Assembly (NCBI GenBank): GCA_947475095.1
Contig: CANJLG010000007.1
Span: 47,366-111,365, forward strand
DNA length: 64,000 bases
Reading direction: 5' to 3'
DNA from: Flavobacteriales bacterium
GTDB lineage: Bacteria; Bacteroidota; Bacteroidia; Flavobacteriales_D; Crocinitomicaceae
Shown: positions 45,599 to 54,662 of the stretch, one piece after another
Numbering within the stretch: the first letter of the stretch is position 1
How the letters are laid out: each line of letters begins with the position of its first letter
Position numbers and translations under genes: made by a program
Notes under the pieces: generated by a model
What the model was told of the DNA's origin: nothing
Seen by the model: the letters and a program-made list of their open reading frames with translations, nothing else
Database searches by the model: none

Positions 45599-46392
45599 AC
45601 TTTCAAAGCAAAAATATTATACATAGCCGAGTTTTCTAATCCTTTTTCTTGTTCATCAATAATACGTGTAAATCCTTTTTGGGTAAACAATTCTTTCACT
45701 TTTTGAACTCTATTTTCGGCATCATGAACTTCAATTACAATGGATTTTATTTTGAGCCAATCCGCCTCCTTAATACCTGTTAAGACATCCCATTCGGCAC
45801 CCTCACAGTCAATTTTAAGCAAATCGATTTTTTGAATATTTTCTGATTCGATGATAGAAGACAATGTTTTTAATTCACACGTGACCAGTTTTTTTCCTTT
45901 CACCAATTGCTTGGCAATAATTCCTGAAAACATCAAGGGAATCCATTTCATCCATCGCATGTTTTCGGGTGGGTTTCGCATCGTGCCTTTAACTGCTCGC
46001 TGAAAAGCGGTTGGGTCAGCCTCCCATTGCTGTGGATGCAAAGTGGACAGCGCTGGAGTATTTGGAAAGTAGGTAAAGGTAGCATTGGTATTCTCATTGG
46101 AAACACCAAAAGGAAGAACATGCATTTTTCCATTTCCATGAAGTTCGGCATTTTTAGACAAGACCTCCACAATATCAGGAATCGGTTCAAAGCAATAAAC
46201 AGTTACATTTTTTGCCTTCTGCATCGCCCTAACCCCAAAAATACCAATATTAGCTCCTACATCTAAAACAACATCACCATCCTTAATAGAAATTCCATTT
46301 TGAAGATAACCTTCTACGTGATGGTCTAACATTTTTGCTTCTGGTTTTCTTAAGCAATGCACTTTGGTTCCATCAGAAAGTTTAGCTATCAT
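45595..46392 (-). CDS. FkbM-family methyltransferase
   Basis: The 265-residue protein has an FkbM methyltransferase domain. The SAM loop is VVLDVGANIGIFGVRA (about 42-57), then YCFEPIPD, and the C-terminal block IDLLKIDCEGAEWDVL is the signature of the family. Targets are usually sugar hydroxyls or polyketides. It overlaps the desaturase-like gene downstream by 4 bp and follows pruA by 36 bp on the same strand. Confidence 0.87.
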   Translation of the reverse strand: MIAKLSDGTKVHCLRKPEAKMLDHHVEGYLQNGISIKDGDVVLDVGANIGIFGVRAMQKAKNVTVYCFEPIPDIVEVLSKNAELHGNGKMHVLPFGVSNENTNATFTYFPNTPALSTLHPQQWEADPTAFQRAVKGTMRNPPENMRWMKWIPLMFSGIIAKQLVKGKKLVTCELKTLSSIIESENIQKIDLLKIDCEGAEWDVLTGIKEADWLKIKSIVIEVHDAENRVQKVKELFTQKGFTRIIDEQEKGLENSAMYNIFALKV

Positions 46393-46428
46393 AAATTTTG
46401 TTTAATTAGTTGCTAAAATAAAAAAAAA

Positions 46429-48060
46429 TTATTGTTCGAGGAATGGATACTGATAATTAAGTGGCGGAACAAAAGTTTCTTTTATTGTTCTGGCGGAAAC
46501 CCATCGTAATAAATTCATGGCAGCACCCGCTTTATCATTTGTTCCAGAACCTCTTGCGCCACCAAAAGGCTGTTGCCCTACCACAGCGCCTGAGGGTTTA
46601 TCATTAATGTAAAAGTTTCCTGCGGCATTTTCCAATATTCGAGTTGCCGTATTAATTGCATAACGATCCTGAGCAATAATGGACCCTGTTAAAGCATACT
46701 CAGAAGTTTCATCAACAAGCTTCAAGGTTTGTTCATAGTCATTATCATCATATATATAGATCGTAAGAACAGGGCCAAATATTTCCTCACACATGGTACG
46801 AAACTTCGGATTAGTAGTAACAAAGGTTGTTGGTTCAATGAAATAACCAGTTGATTTATCATAGCCTCCGCCGGTAATTAATTCGGCATCCGCCTGAGCT
46901 TTACAATAATCGATAAATGAGCTGATTTTATCAAAAGCTGTTTCATCAATGACGGCATTTACGAAATTAGACGTGTCGTATGGCGACCCAATTTTAATTG
47001 AATTAACTTGATCAACATACAGTTTTTTTATTTCAGGCCAGAGCGATTTTGGAAGATAAGCCCTAGAAGCAGCAGAACACTTTTGTCCTTGGAATTCAAA
47101 AGCTCCGCGTGCAAGTGCCGTTGCAACAACTGCTGGAATAGCTGAAGCGTGTGCCACCACAAAATCCTTCCCTCCTGTTTCGCCAACAATCCTTGGATAA
47201 GTACGATAATAAGAAAGATTCTCTCCTATTTGCTTCCAAAGAGCTCGAAAAACATTTGTTGAGCCAGTAAAATGCAAGCCCGAAAAATCCTTATGCTTAA
47301 AAATAACATCCCCAGCAACAGGACCATCAACAGTTATCATATTGACTACCCCATCAGGTAAGCCAGCAGCTTTAAACAATTCCATAATAACCTGAGCAGA
47401 ATAAACCTGAGAATCAGACGGTTTCCAAACCACGACATTTCCCATCATAGCTGGAGCAGCGCATAGATTAGCAGCGATTGCCGTAAAATTAAAAGGTGTA
47501 ATAGCAAAAACAAATCCTTCCAGTGGTCGGTATTGAAGTCGGTTCCATACACCAGGAGAAGATTCTGGTTGTTCTTTATAAATTTGGGTCATGTATTGAA
47601 CATTGAAGCGCAAAAAATCAATCAATTCACACGCGGCATCAATTTCGGATTGAAAAACATTTTTGGATTGCGCAAGCATCGTGGCGGCATTCATTTTATT
47701 TCTAAAAGGACCGGCCAATAAATCTGCTGCCTTTAAAAATATCGCAGCTCGATCTTCCCATGGAAGATTTGCCCAAGCACTTCTAGCGGCCATTGCTGCA
47801 TCAATTGCATCCCTAACATGCGAAGCATCGCCAAAATTAAAATGACCCAAGACCTTTTGATGCTCATGTGGTGGGCTCATTGGTTTTTTATTGCTCGTTC
47901 TTATTTCCATAGCGCCAATATACATCGGCACATCAATTGGCTGCTGCGAGTACATCGTGTTGTAACAAGACAATAAACCAGTTCTATCTTCGCTTCCTTT
48001 TGCGTATGATTTTACCGGTTCATTAATGGCTAAAGGGGTTTTAAAAAATGCGTTTGACAT
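46429..48060 (-). CDS. pruA: L-glutamate gamma-semialdehyde dehydrogenase
   Basis: PruA oxidises glutamate semialdehyde (from proline) to glutamate. The 543-residue aldehyde dehydrogenase shows FAITPFNFTAIAANL, VVWKPSDSQVYSA, LHFTGSTNVF, the glutamate in VGETGGKD and the nucleophile cysteine in FQGQKCSAASR. The C-terminus has QPFGGARGSGTNDKAG. Length and the N-terminal stretch match the stand-alone PruA of Bacteroidota. Proline dehydrogenase is elsewhere. Confidence 0.94.
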   Translation of the reverse strand: MSNAFFKTPLAINEPVKSYAKGSEDRTGLLSCYNTMYSQQPIDVPMYIGAMEIRTSNKKPMSPPHEHQKVLGHFNFGDASHVRDAIDAAMAARSAWANLPWEDRAAIFLKAADLLAGPFRNKMNAATMLAQSKNVFQSEIDAACELIDFLRFNVQYMTQIYKEQPESSPGVWNRLQYRPLEGFVFAITPFNFTAIAANLCAAPAMMGNVVVWKPSDSQVYSAQVIMELFKAAGLPDGVVNMITVDGPVAGDVIFKHKDFSGLHFTGSTNVFRALWKQIGENLSYYRTYPRIVGETGGKDFVVAHASAIPAVVATALARGAFEFQGQKCSAASRAYLPKSLWPEIKKLYVDQVNSIKIGSPYDTSNFVNAVIDETAFDKISSFIDYCKAQADAELITGGGYDKSTGYFIEPTTFVTTNPKFRTMCEEIFGPVLTIYIYDDNDYEQTLKLVDETSEYALTGSIIAQDRYAINTATRILENAAGNFYINDKPSGAVVGQQPFGGARGSGTNDKAGAAMNLLRWVSARTIKETFVPPLNYQYPFLEQ

Positions 48061-48077
48061 AATTTCAAGTATTTATA

Positions 48078-48085
48078 CAAATATA
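48078..48085 (-). promoter_or_regulatory. Promoter -7 element TATATTTG for pruA
   Basis: This is a full TAnnTTTG match on the reverse strand, 17 nt before the pruA ATG. A -33 element is not evident. Confidence 0.4.
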
Positions 48086-48173
48086 GCAATTGTTCCTATT
48101 TATAGAATAATTATGATGCCTTAAAACGATGTAAAATATATTTTTCATGGTGCAGATTTCGTTAATAAAATTG

Positions 48174-48181
48174 TAATTTTG
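48174..48181 (+). promoter_or_regulatory. Promoter -7 element TAATTTTG for recF
   Basis: This is an exact TAnnTTTG match, ending 6 nt before the ATG at 48188, so the transcript would begin at or next to the start codon. It overlaps the alternative TTG start at 48179, which argues for the ATG. Confidence 0.45.
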
Positions 48182-48187
48182 AATCCC

Positions 48188-49309
48188 ATGCATTTAACCC
48201 ACCTGCACCTTCTTAATTTTAAAAATTACGCCGATACTGAAATCACCTTTTCACCTCGGTTAAATGGCCTAGTTGGCGACAATGGCAGTGGAAAAACTAA
48301 TATTTTAGATGCCATACATTACCTCAGCATGTGCAAATCGTACTTGAACACCTTGGACCGGCAAAATATAAAATTTGGAGAGTTGTTCTTCGCAATTCAA
48401 GGTAATTGGAAAGATGACGAAAATGAATCCCTTGTTACTTGTGCTGTGAAATTAGGGGCAAAAAAAGTAGTTAAACGAAATAAAAAAGAATACGAACGGC
48501 TAGCAGACCACATCGGATTATACCCCGTAGTGTTTGTGTCGCCATACGATGGTGATTTAATTGCTGATGGAAGCGAATTAAGGCGCCGATGGATGGATGG
48601 CATACTCGTGCAAACAGACCGTGTATACTTGGATCAGCTTCAACAATACATTCGGGTATTGGACCAGCGTAATGCCTTACTAAAAAATATGTATGAGCAC
48701 CGGCTTTTCGATGCGGAAAGCATTGATGCTTGGGATCACCAATTGGTAAATTCAGGCGGTATTATTTATGAAAAAAGAAGTGCTTTTTTGAAGCAATTCA
48801 TTCCAATATTTCAAAAATATTATTCCCTAATTGGTAAAGATTCCGAAGTGGTTGGACTTACGTATCGCTCCCAACTAAACGATGGCGCATTTGCTGATTT
48901 ATTAAAAGAAGCTGTTCGCAAAGACGCTGCAACACATTATACCAATGTTGGGATTCACAAAGATGATTTGTTGTTCACATTAAACGACTACCCAGTTAAA
49001 AAATTCGGGTCTCAAGGACAGCAAAAATCATTTATAATTGCTTTACGCCTAGCCCAATACGAGTGGTTAAAATCCAATTTAGGTATTTCTCCTGTATTGT
49101 TGTTAGATGATATTTTCGATAAATTAGATGGTGCTCGCGTCGAAAAGTTAATAGAAATTGTTACTGATGCTTCTTTTGGGCAAGTGATTGTAACAGATAC
49201 AGATGTTAAAAGAATGGAGCACCTTTTTTCTACTTTAACAGTTTCAAATTGTATCTTTGAAGTTAATTCCCACCAAGTTGTTTCAAATCAAAACGATATA
49301 ACATTATGA
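48188..49309 (+). CDS. recF: DNA replication and repair protein RecF
   Basis: RecF is an SMC-like ATPase that helps load RecA at single-strand gaps with RecO and RecR. The 373-residue protein has the Walker A GDNGSGKT (30-37), the ABC signature within KKFGSQGQQKSF and the Walker B/D-loop VLLLDDIFDKLD near residues 300-312. I start at the ATG at 48188; a TTG at 48179 would add three residues but overlaps the promoter element. The stop overlaps the DUF721 gene start by 4 nt. Confidence 0.94.
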   Translation: MHLTHLHLLNFKNYADTEITFSPRLNGLVGDNGSGKTNILDAIHYLSMCKSYLNTLDRQNIKFGELFFAIQGNWKDDENESLVTCAVKLGAKKVVKRNKKEYERLADHIGLYPVVFVSPYDGDLIADGSELRRRWMDGILVQTDRVYLDQLQQYIRVLDQRNALLKNMYEHRLFDAESIDAWDHQLVNSGGIIYEKRSAFLKQFIPIFQKYYSLIGKDSEVVGLTYRSQLNDGAFADLLKEAVRKDAATHYTNVGIHKDDLLFTLNDYPVKKFGSQGQQKSFIIALRLAQYEWLKSNLGISPVLLLDDIFDKLDGARVEKLIEIVTDASFGQVIVTDTDVKRMEHLFSTLTVSNCIFEVNSHQVVSNQNDITL

Positions 49310-49611
49310 AGTCCTTTGACAAGCGCAGTTCAGATAGTCAGCCTTTAAAAGTTGTCATTGATCGTTTTTTAAAAGCGTTTTCACTAGAATCGAAAATGCT
49401 AGAAATGGACATCATCGCTGCATGGCCCGAACTAATGGGAAGTGCTGTAGCGTTTAGAACGAAAAACATCAAAATTGAGAATAAGATTCTTTACCTAGAA
49501 ATTACTTCTTCAGTCATGCGAGCGGAGCTGCTCAATGGCAAGGGAATTATTATTTCGAGATTAAATGAAAAAGCAGGAAAAGAGCTGATTAATGATGTTT
49601 GGTTTGGATAA
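49306..49611 (+). CDS. DUF721/DciA-like protein
   Basis: The 101-residue basic protein has the DUF721 pattern (residues about 17-95; WPELMGSAVAFRTKNIKIENKILYLEI). DciA proteins of this family help load the replicative helicase, and short Bacteroidota members are usually next to recF. It overlaps the recF stop by 4 nt, so it is translationally coupled and likely acts in replication. A helicase partner role is inference. Confidence 0.87.
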   Translation: MKSFDKRSSDSQPLKVVIDRFLKAFSLESKMLEMDIIAAWPELMGSAVAFRTKNIKIENKILYLEITSSVMRAELLNGKGIIISRLNEKAGKELINDVWFG

Positions 49612-49690
49612 AACATACACAAGACCCTTTATTTTTTTTTTGAAAATGAAATGATTTTCATTGAATTACATATTAAAAAATCACATTAAT

Positions 49691-50659
49691 TTGAAAAAGA
49701 TACCCTTTATTCTCGCCTTATTTTTTTTTCAGCTAAGTTATTCTCAGGTATGTAATTATAGTAGTGCAAAAAACTGGGCGGTCCTTCCTACTAAATTATC
49801 GCCAAACATTCAGAGTGCAATAAAGGACAGTTCATTATTTAAGAATATCGATGTGTTCTACATTTACCCAACTTTACTAGTTGACGATCAGGATAAGCGA
49901 TGGAATATAGGAATTGATGATACTGCCCATAGAAGAGAAGTGCTAGATTATGCCATCCGATTTCAAGCAAGTGCTTGGGCAGAAGCAGGACGAATGTACG
50001 CACCTTATTATCAACAAGCGCATATTCGATCATATGACAGCCTAGCGAATGGAGGACGAGATGCCTTACTTTTTGCCTATGCCGATATCAAAGCAGCATT
50101 TGAATTTTACCTGGAACATTATAATAATGGGAGAGGAATTATTTTAGCAGGTCACAGCCAAGGCTCTACCCATGTTAACCTCTTGCTAAAAGATTTTTTT
50201 GATAACAAGCCGCTCCAAAAACAACTTGTTGTAGCCTACATGCCAGGAATTGGATTGGCCCAAAATGAATTTTCAACTATTCCTTTTTTAACAGAATCTA
50301 AAGGAATTGGTGGATTTGTTACTTGGAATACCTTTAAAAAGAATGTGAATAGCGATAATTATAACAAATGGCACAAAGGGAAAGCTGTCATAAATCCAAT
50401 AACATGGGATTTATCTCCTTTAAGTAGAAAAAAGGCACATTATGGATTCTTTTATAATAATGGTAAAAAATACAATCATATTTTTCAGACGGAACTTATT
50501 GATGGCGGATTGATATTAACGAAATTACGTTTTCCCTTTAATCTTGTCGCACGTAAAATGGAAAGTTTCCACATTGGTGACATTAATCTATTTTGGGAAA
50601 GCATTCGTGAAAATGCAAGAGAAAGAGGGGAACAATGGGTCTTAAAAAATAAGCCCTAG
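49691..50659 (+). CDS. Secreted alpha/beta hydrolase, DUF3089-like
   Basis: Translation from TTG at 49691 gives a proper signal peptide (MKKIPFILALFFFQLSYSQ); a TTG at 49661 adds ten residues and is less likely. The 322-residue protein has the DUF3089-type start (NIDVFYIYPTLLVD), QQAHIRSYDS and the nucleophile elbow GHSQGSTH, so a serine hydrolase/esterase activity is likely. The substrate is unknown. It is convergent with the DUF5916 gene, 6 bp away. Confidence 0.85.
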   Translation: MKKIPFILALFFFQLSYSQVCNYSSAKNWAVLPTKLSPNIQSAIKDSSLFKNIDVFYIYPTLLVDDQDKRWNIGIDDTAHRREVLDYAIRFQASAWAEAGRMYAPYYQQAHIRSYDSLANGGRDALLFAYADIKAAFEFYLEHYNNGRGIILAGHSQGSTHVNLLLKDFFDNKPLQKQLVVAYMPGIGLAQNEFSTIPFLTESKGIGGFVTWNTFKKNVNSDNYNKWHKGKAVINPITWDLSPLSRKKAHYGFFYNNGKKYNHIFQTELIDGGLILTKLRFPFNLVARKMESFHIGDINLFWESIRENARERGEQWVLKNKP

Positions 50660-50665
50660 AGAAAA

Positions 50666-53089
50666 TCATCGTTTTTTCTTTCTGATGCTTTGAGCATCTA
50701 GCCAGTAAATTAGTTTAAAAGACAAACTATTATTGGGGCCCTGCTGAATGGTTTTGGATAGGTTATAGATGTATGATTCCGCAACGAATTTATCACTTTG
50801 AAAGATCGAGTTTTTCCAAACGATATTTATTTCGCTACCAGGAAGAAAAACCCACCGGTACACTAAATCAATCGTAAAGGCATTGAAATTTACATTGTAT
50901 GCCGATTCGCCTGCAGCATCTAGGCCACTGAAAGAAGGGATTGAATTCAAACTACCATCCTCTTGTAGTTCATAAAAAGCATTATAGGCAAGCGTTGAAC
51001 GATAATGCCTTAATCGAAAACTCACATTCATTCGATTAGTGATAGAATAATCTAGTGCAATTGTATTGGTGATGTTATTTCGATTCCTTGATCCGAATAG
51101 AATACCACTAAAAGTAGTATCAGCAGGATTACCGAAAGGAACAGCAAAGCCAAGATAATTAATCTGAAACCCTTGATCCCAATTGTATTTTAAGAAAACA
51201 TGATCTGATAATCTAAATCGCAAGCCAATATTATAATCGTATTCTCGCCAATTATTACCGTTGATAACATAATAACTACCACCAGCATCCAGCGCCACTT
51301 TTTTCTGATAATTAGTTGAAATCCAAGTAGAAGCACCACAGAATTCGGGCAATGTATAGTAATAACCAGGCGTCCTTGGCTCGAAATAATCGTAGCGTTG
51401 AACGGGAGAAAAATATGAGTCTATCCCGAAAGCCATAAAGGTTTTCATTATGGCAAAAGCTTTTAGATTGACGCCGAAACTAGTAAATACATTGGGCTTA
51501 TATAAGCGATTATAATCAAGATCGACAGACGTAGACAGTTTCATAAACTTCCCAAAAGGCTTAAAAATTCGGTAAGAGGCTGAAAGGACTGAATTTCTTC
51601 GGTTATTAAGTTGATTGTATCCAAGATCATTTGGGTCATAGGTGTCTGATTCCTCAAAATAAGAGGCGGAATAAGCAAATGCCCCTCTTTGCTTACCGGC
51701 AGATAAACTCCAGTTGAAACCCCGTGATATGCTGTCAATAAATAACTTATTGGATAGAGCGCTTGATGCCCCTAAGAAGTAATTGTTATCTTTTGTATTT
51801 AATAATGTTTTGAGGCAAGTTACATTAGCATCATAAAAACTACCCGCCCGAGTGACGTTCGTATTTGTTAAGTTAATGTAACTGTTGTTTTTAAGGTTTT
51901 GATCTAAAACCATGACATTAAAATTCGTTAGTGGTGAAACCAACACCTCTCTTTCTTCAAAAGTAGTTTGATCGATTGCTGTAGCGAATAACGGAGCAGT
52001 TAGCGCATTAAATACCCCAATCCCCAAACCGGATTTTGTACGACCACTTAATTTCGTTGCATTAAACAATTGCGTTGAAGTTGGCACAGATGATAAGCGC
52101 TCATTGTTTTGTAAAAGATTATTTAACACACCCGCAGGTGCCTGTATTCCTATTCTTCTACTATAAAAAAGTCCAGATCGATTAAACAACTCGTTTCCTT
52201 CGGTGAAAAATTGCCTGTTTTCATTGAATTGAATTTCAAAAGGAGTCAAATTCAACACTTGGTTGTCGAACACAACTTGTCCAAAATCAGGAATTAGTGT
52301 AACATCAACTGTAAAAGCGTCATTAATGCCATACTTTATATCCAAACCGCCATTTAATGATTGCGCTACATTTCCGTCTTCTGTCATGAGATAGGCAGAT
52401 ACATACGGCATTAAGGCCAAGCGAAAAGGCGGATGAATGCCTTTTAATCCATCAACAGATCCACTTTCAAGCAGGTAATTTTCGATATCAGGATTAACAG
52501 GCGACCACGTGGCCATCTCCCTAAACCTACTAATTTGTCTTGAAAAATTAATACCCCAAGACTGCACCTCTTTTTCAGGAAAGCGAATGGCCGAATAAGG
52601 GATCCGAATTTCTGCAATCCAGGCATCATCGGTGATCTTTACCTTTGAATTCCAAACTAAATTTAATGCGTCATTATAATCACCTCCGGCAATTTTAGCA
52701 TCCAATTGAACGCCCTTGCTTGTTATGCCAAAGCAGAAACCATTTTGATCGTCATTATACGTGTCGAGAAAGATCGCAAATATATCTGCGTTGGGGCTAT
52801 TTTCATCTCGCACACTAAAAACCGTTGAAATGGAATCAGGATGATCATAACATATTGCCGCGATATAGATCGCATCAAGCGAATAAGTCATCGCTACTTT
52901 AGTGTTTTTCCGCGATTTTTCAGTAGGATTTGGACGGATTTGGGTAAAGCCCTCCACAAAATTGGCGCTAAGCCAACAAGATTCATTTAAAATGCCATCA
53001 ACCAGAATTTTTTCATCCGTTGCATTGGTCTTTATTATTTGAGAAAAGGAACCGAAACAGATCAGAATAAAAAACAAGCTTAATTTCAT
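50666..53089 (-). CDS. DUF5916 protein with CBM9-like N-terminal domain
   Basis: The 807-residue protein has a signal peptide (about 1-17), an N-terminal carbohydrate-binding-like (CBM9-type) domain at about 20-210, including KILVDGILNESCW and IYIAAICYDHPDS. A long C-terminal beta-barrel-like DUF5916 region follows (GGLDIKYGINDAFTVDVTLIPDFGQV, and a barrel-style ending). It is probably an outer-membrane protein of unknown function, widespread in Bacteroidota. No coupled neighbour is seen. Confidence 0.87.
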   Translation of the reverse strand: MKLSLFFILICFGSFSQIIKTNATDEKILVDGILNESCWLSANFVEGFTQIRPNPTEKSRKNTKVAMTYSLDAIYIAAICYDHPDSISTVFSVRDENSPNADIFAIFLDTYNDDQNGFCFGITSKGVQLDAKIAGGDYNDALNLVWNSKVKITDDAWIAEIRIPYSAIRFPEKEVQSWGINFSRQISRFREMATWSPVNPDIENYLLESGSVDGLKGIHPPFRLALMPYVSAYLMTEDGNVAQSLNGGLDIKYGINDAFTVDVTLIPDFGQVVFDNQVLNLTPFEIQFNENRQFFTEGNELFNRSGLFYSRRIGIQAPAGVLNNLLQNNERLSSVPTSTQLFNATKLSGRTKSGLGIGVFNALTAPLFATAIDQTTFEEREVLVSPLTNFNVMVLDQNLKNNSYINLTNTNVTRAGSFYDANVTCLKTLLNTKDNNYFLGASSALSNKLFIDSISRGFNWSLSAGKQRGAFAYSASYFEESDTYDPNDLGYNQLNNRRNSVLSASYRIFKPFGKFMKLSTSVDLDYNRLYKPNVFTSFGVNLKAFAIMKTFMAFGIDSYFSPVQRYDYFEPRTPGYYYTLPEFCGASTWISTNYQKKVALDAGGSYYVINGNNWREYDYNIGLRFRLSDHVFLKYNWDQGFQINYLGFAVPFGNPADTTFSGILFGSRNRNNITNTIALDYSITNRMNVSFRLRHYRSTLAYNAFYELQEDGSLNSIPSFSGLDAAGESAYNVNFNAFTIDLVYRWVFLPGSEINIVWKNSIFQSDKFVAESYIYNLSKTIQQGPNNSLSFKLIYWLDAQSIRKKKR

Positions 53090-53094
53090 GGGGA

Positions 53095-53102
53095 CAAAAA
53101 TA
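53095..53102 (-). promoter_or_regulatory. Promoter -7 element TATTTTTG for the DUF5916 gene
   Basis: This is a full TAnnTTTG match on the reverse strand, ending 5 nt before the ATG at 53089, consistent with a leaderless mRNA. No -33 element is evident. Confidence 0.4.
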
Positions 53103-53204
53103 CACTAGAATAATTATCTGAGCGGAAAATTAGTAACCTATTTTAACAAAAGGAATTATAAGCCATATTTTACATCCTAAAAGCAATTTATCTAATATTT
53201 ACAT

Positions 53205-53951
53205 ATGCGACATACTTTTTCATTATTGGTTTACTTTTCTATTTTTTATTTAAGTGCCCAAGACAGCATTGTTATTTACTTTAATTTTAATAGTTACATC
53301 TTAGATGAAAATGCAACCACTGCATTGAGTAAATTAAAAAATTCAGGGGGCTCTATCTCCGGTGTATTTGGGTTTACAGACCCTGTTGGATCTATCGAAT
53401 ACAATAGATTTTTAGCAAATAAGCGGGTAGATGCAGTTTGTAATTACTTAAAAATAAGTAATCCAATAAGTGAAAAAGAGGCAAGTATTGGAGAGCTATT
53501 TCAATTTTCGCCACTAAACAATGAAAATCGCAAAGTAATCATCCGAACCAAAGTAAAAGATTTAACTACACTAAGCTTGGAAGAAAAACTAAAAGACGCC
53601 AAAATTGGTGATAAGATTATTATGAAAGCCTTGAATTTTCAACCTGGGTTAGCAATTTTATTGCCCGAATCACTACCTATATTAAATGATTTGTTTAGGC
53701 AAATGATTAATAACAAGAACCTTATTATTGAGATCCAAGGACATATTTGTTGTACTACTAATGACTACTTCGATTTATCTACCGATAGATCTAAATGCGT
53801 TTACGACTTTTTAATTTCTAAAGGGATTTCAAAAAATAGGATGACCTATGTTGGCTTAGGCGTAACAAACCCACTATATAAAATACCTGAAAGTAATGAA
53901 CTAGAACAAATTTCTAATCGTCGTGTTGAAATAAAGATAATTAGCCTCTGA
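53205..53951 (+). CDS. Secreted protein with two OmpA-like domains
   Basis: The 248-residue protein has a signal peptide (about 1-18, ending LSAQ) and two OmpA/MotB-like modules: a weaker first one (about 20-85; IVIYFNFNSYILDENATTALSKL) and a fuller second one (about 140-248; LPESLPILNDLF, IEIQGHICCTTNDY, LSTDRSKCVYDFLISKGI). The peptidoglycan-binding Asp/Arg positions appear better kept in the second (LSTDRS, SNRRVEIKI). There is no barrel. It likely tethers something to the cell wall. Its partner is unknown. Confidence 0.82.
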   Translation: MRHTFSLLVYFSIFYLSAQDSIVIYFNFNSYILDENATTALSKLKNSGGSISGVFGFTDPVGSIEYNRFLANKRVDAVCNYLKISNPISEKEASIGELFQFSPLNNENRKVIIRTKVKDLTTLSLEEKLKDAKIGDKIIMKALNFQPGLAILLPESLPILNDLFRQMINNKNLIIEIQGHICCTTNDYFDLSTDRSKCVYDFLISKGISKNRMTYVGLGVTNPLYKIPESNELEQISNRRVEIKIISL

Positions 53952-54005
53952 TAATAGAATAAAAAAATTGGATGATATAAAATTAAGAATTAGCAAAAAA
54001 CCGCT

Positions 54006-54013
54006 TAAATTTG
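54006..54013 (+). promoter_or_regulatory. Promoter -7 element TAAATTTG for the DUF493 gene
   Basis: This is an exact TAnnTTTG match, ending 4 nt before the GTG at 54018. A TTG at 53978-53980 lies 25 nt upstream, slightly too far for an ideal -33 element. Confidence 0.45.
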
Positions 54014-54017
54014 CGGG

Positions 54018-54281
54018 GTGGAAACATTCAATACTCTTCGCGAACAATTGGAATTATTGGAATGGCCAGACGTCTACTTTTTTAAATTTATAATTCCCAA
54101 CGATCAACTAAAAATTGCACAAATCACAGCCTTTTTTGATGAAAATGCAACGATTGGATTTCACCCATCAGGCAAAGGAAATTATATTAGTATTAGTGTT
54201 AAAACCGTGATGCTTAACGTCGATGAAATCATTTCTATTTATGAACAAACAAGTGCCATAAACGGCGTAATATCTCTATAA
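54018..54281 (+). CDS. DUF493 (YbeD-like) family protein
   Basis: The 87-residue protein starts at GTG; no in-frame ATG fits. It matches the YbeD/DUF493 pattern: an N-terminal strand (FFKFIIPNDQL), the HPSGKGNYISISVKTVML core (compare SSKGNYHSVS in YbeD) and the helix VDEIISIYEQTSAINGV. DUF493 proteins have an ACT-like fold and proposed regulatory roles. The next gene begins 1 base after the stop, so the two are likely coupled. Confidence 0.82.
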   Translation: METFNTLREQLELLEWPDVYFFKFIIPNDQLKIAQITAFFDENATIGFHPSGKGNYISISVKTVMLNVDEIISIYEQTSAINGVISL

Positions 54282-54662
54282 ATGAATACGTATATTATCC
54301 TAAAAGACATTATGTTTTATGCCTTAGTTATTCTCTTTATCATTATTATGTATCGTTTGTTGATTAAGCGACTTAGTAAAGGGCGTCACAGGCAGGAATT
54401 ATTTTGTATCCTATATCCTTTGGATATAAACCCCTCAAGTGGAGAAATACCTTTTTATTTCACTACTGAAAGACCTAAGCACATCGAATTTTCAATAGAA
54501 AATCAAGAGGGGAAACTCGTTGAGCTGGCAAATGGACCATTTGATACTGGAGGACACATTATCCGATTTGATAGTACTACTTTACCAAATGGACTCTACT
54601 TCTATTGTTTAAAAACAGGCAACCAAGAAACTAAGAAAAAGTTTAGAATAACGAATAGTTAA
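54282..54662 (+). CDS. Membrane-anchored protein with T9SS-sorting-domain-like module
   Basis: The 126-residue protein has one N-terminal transmembrane helix (about 9-27) followed by a basic patch (KRLSKGRHR), then a beta-sandwich-like segment (about 42-124). That segment resembles T9SS type-A sorting domains: IEFSIENQEGKLV, then GHIIRFDSTTLPNGLYFYCLKTGNQ and a lysine-rich end KKKFRI. It has no room for a passenger. Topology and function are unclear; it follows the DUF493 gene with no gap. Function is unassigned. Confidence 0.68.
   Translation: MNTYIILKDIMFYALVILFIIIMYRLLIKRLSKGRHRQELFCILYPLDINPSSGEIPFYFTTERPKHIEFSIENQEGKLVELANGPFDTGGHIIRFDSTTLPNGLYFYCLKTGNQETKKKFRITNS

Noticed and set aside
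49641..49660. Hairpin TGAAAAT...ATTTTCA before the hydrolase gene
   Set aside because: A 7-bp AT-only stem without a following T-tract; the T-run precedes it. It is not a credible terminator and could arise by chance in AT-rich DNA.
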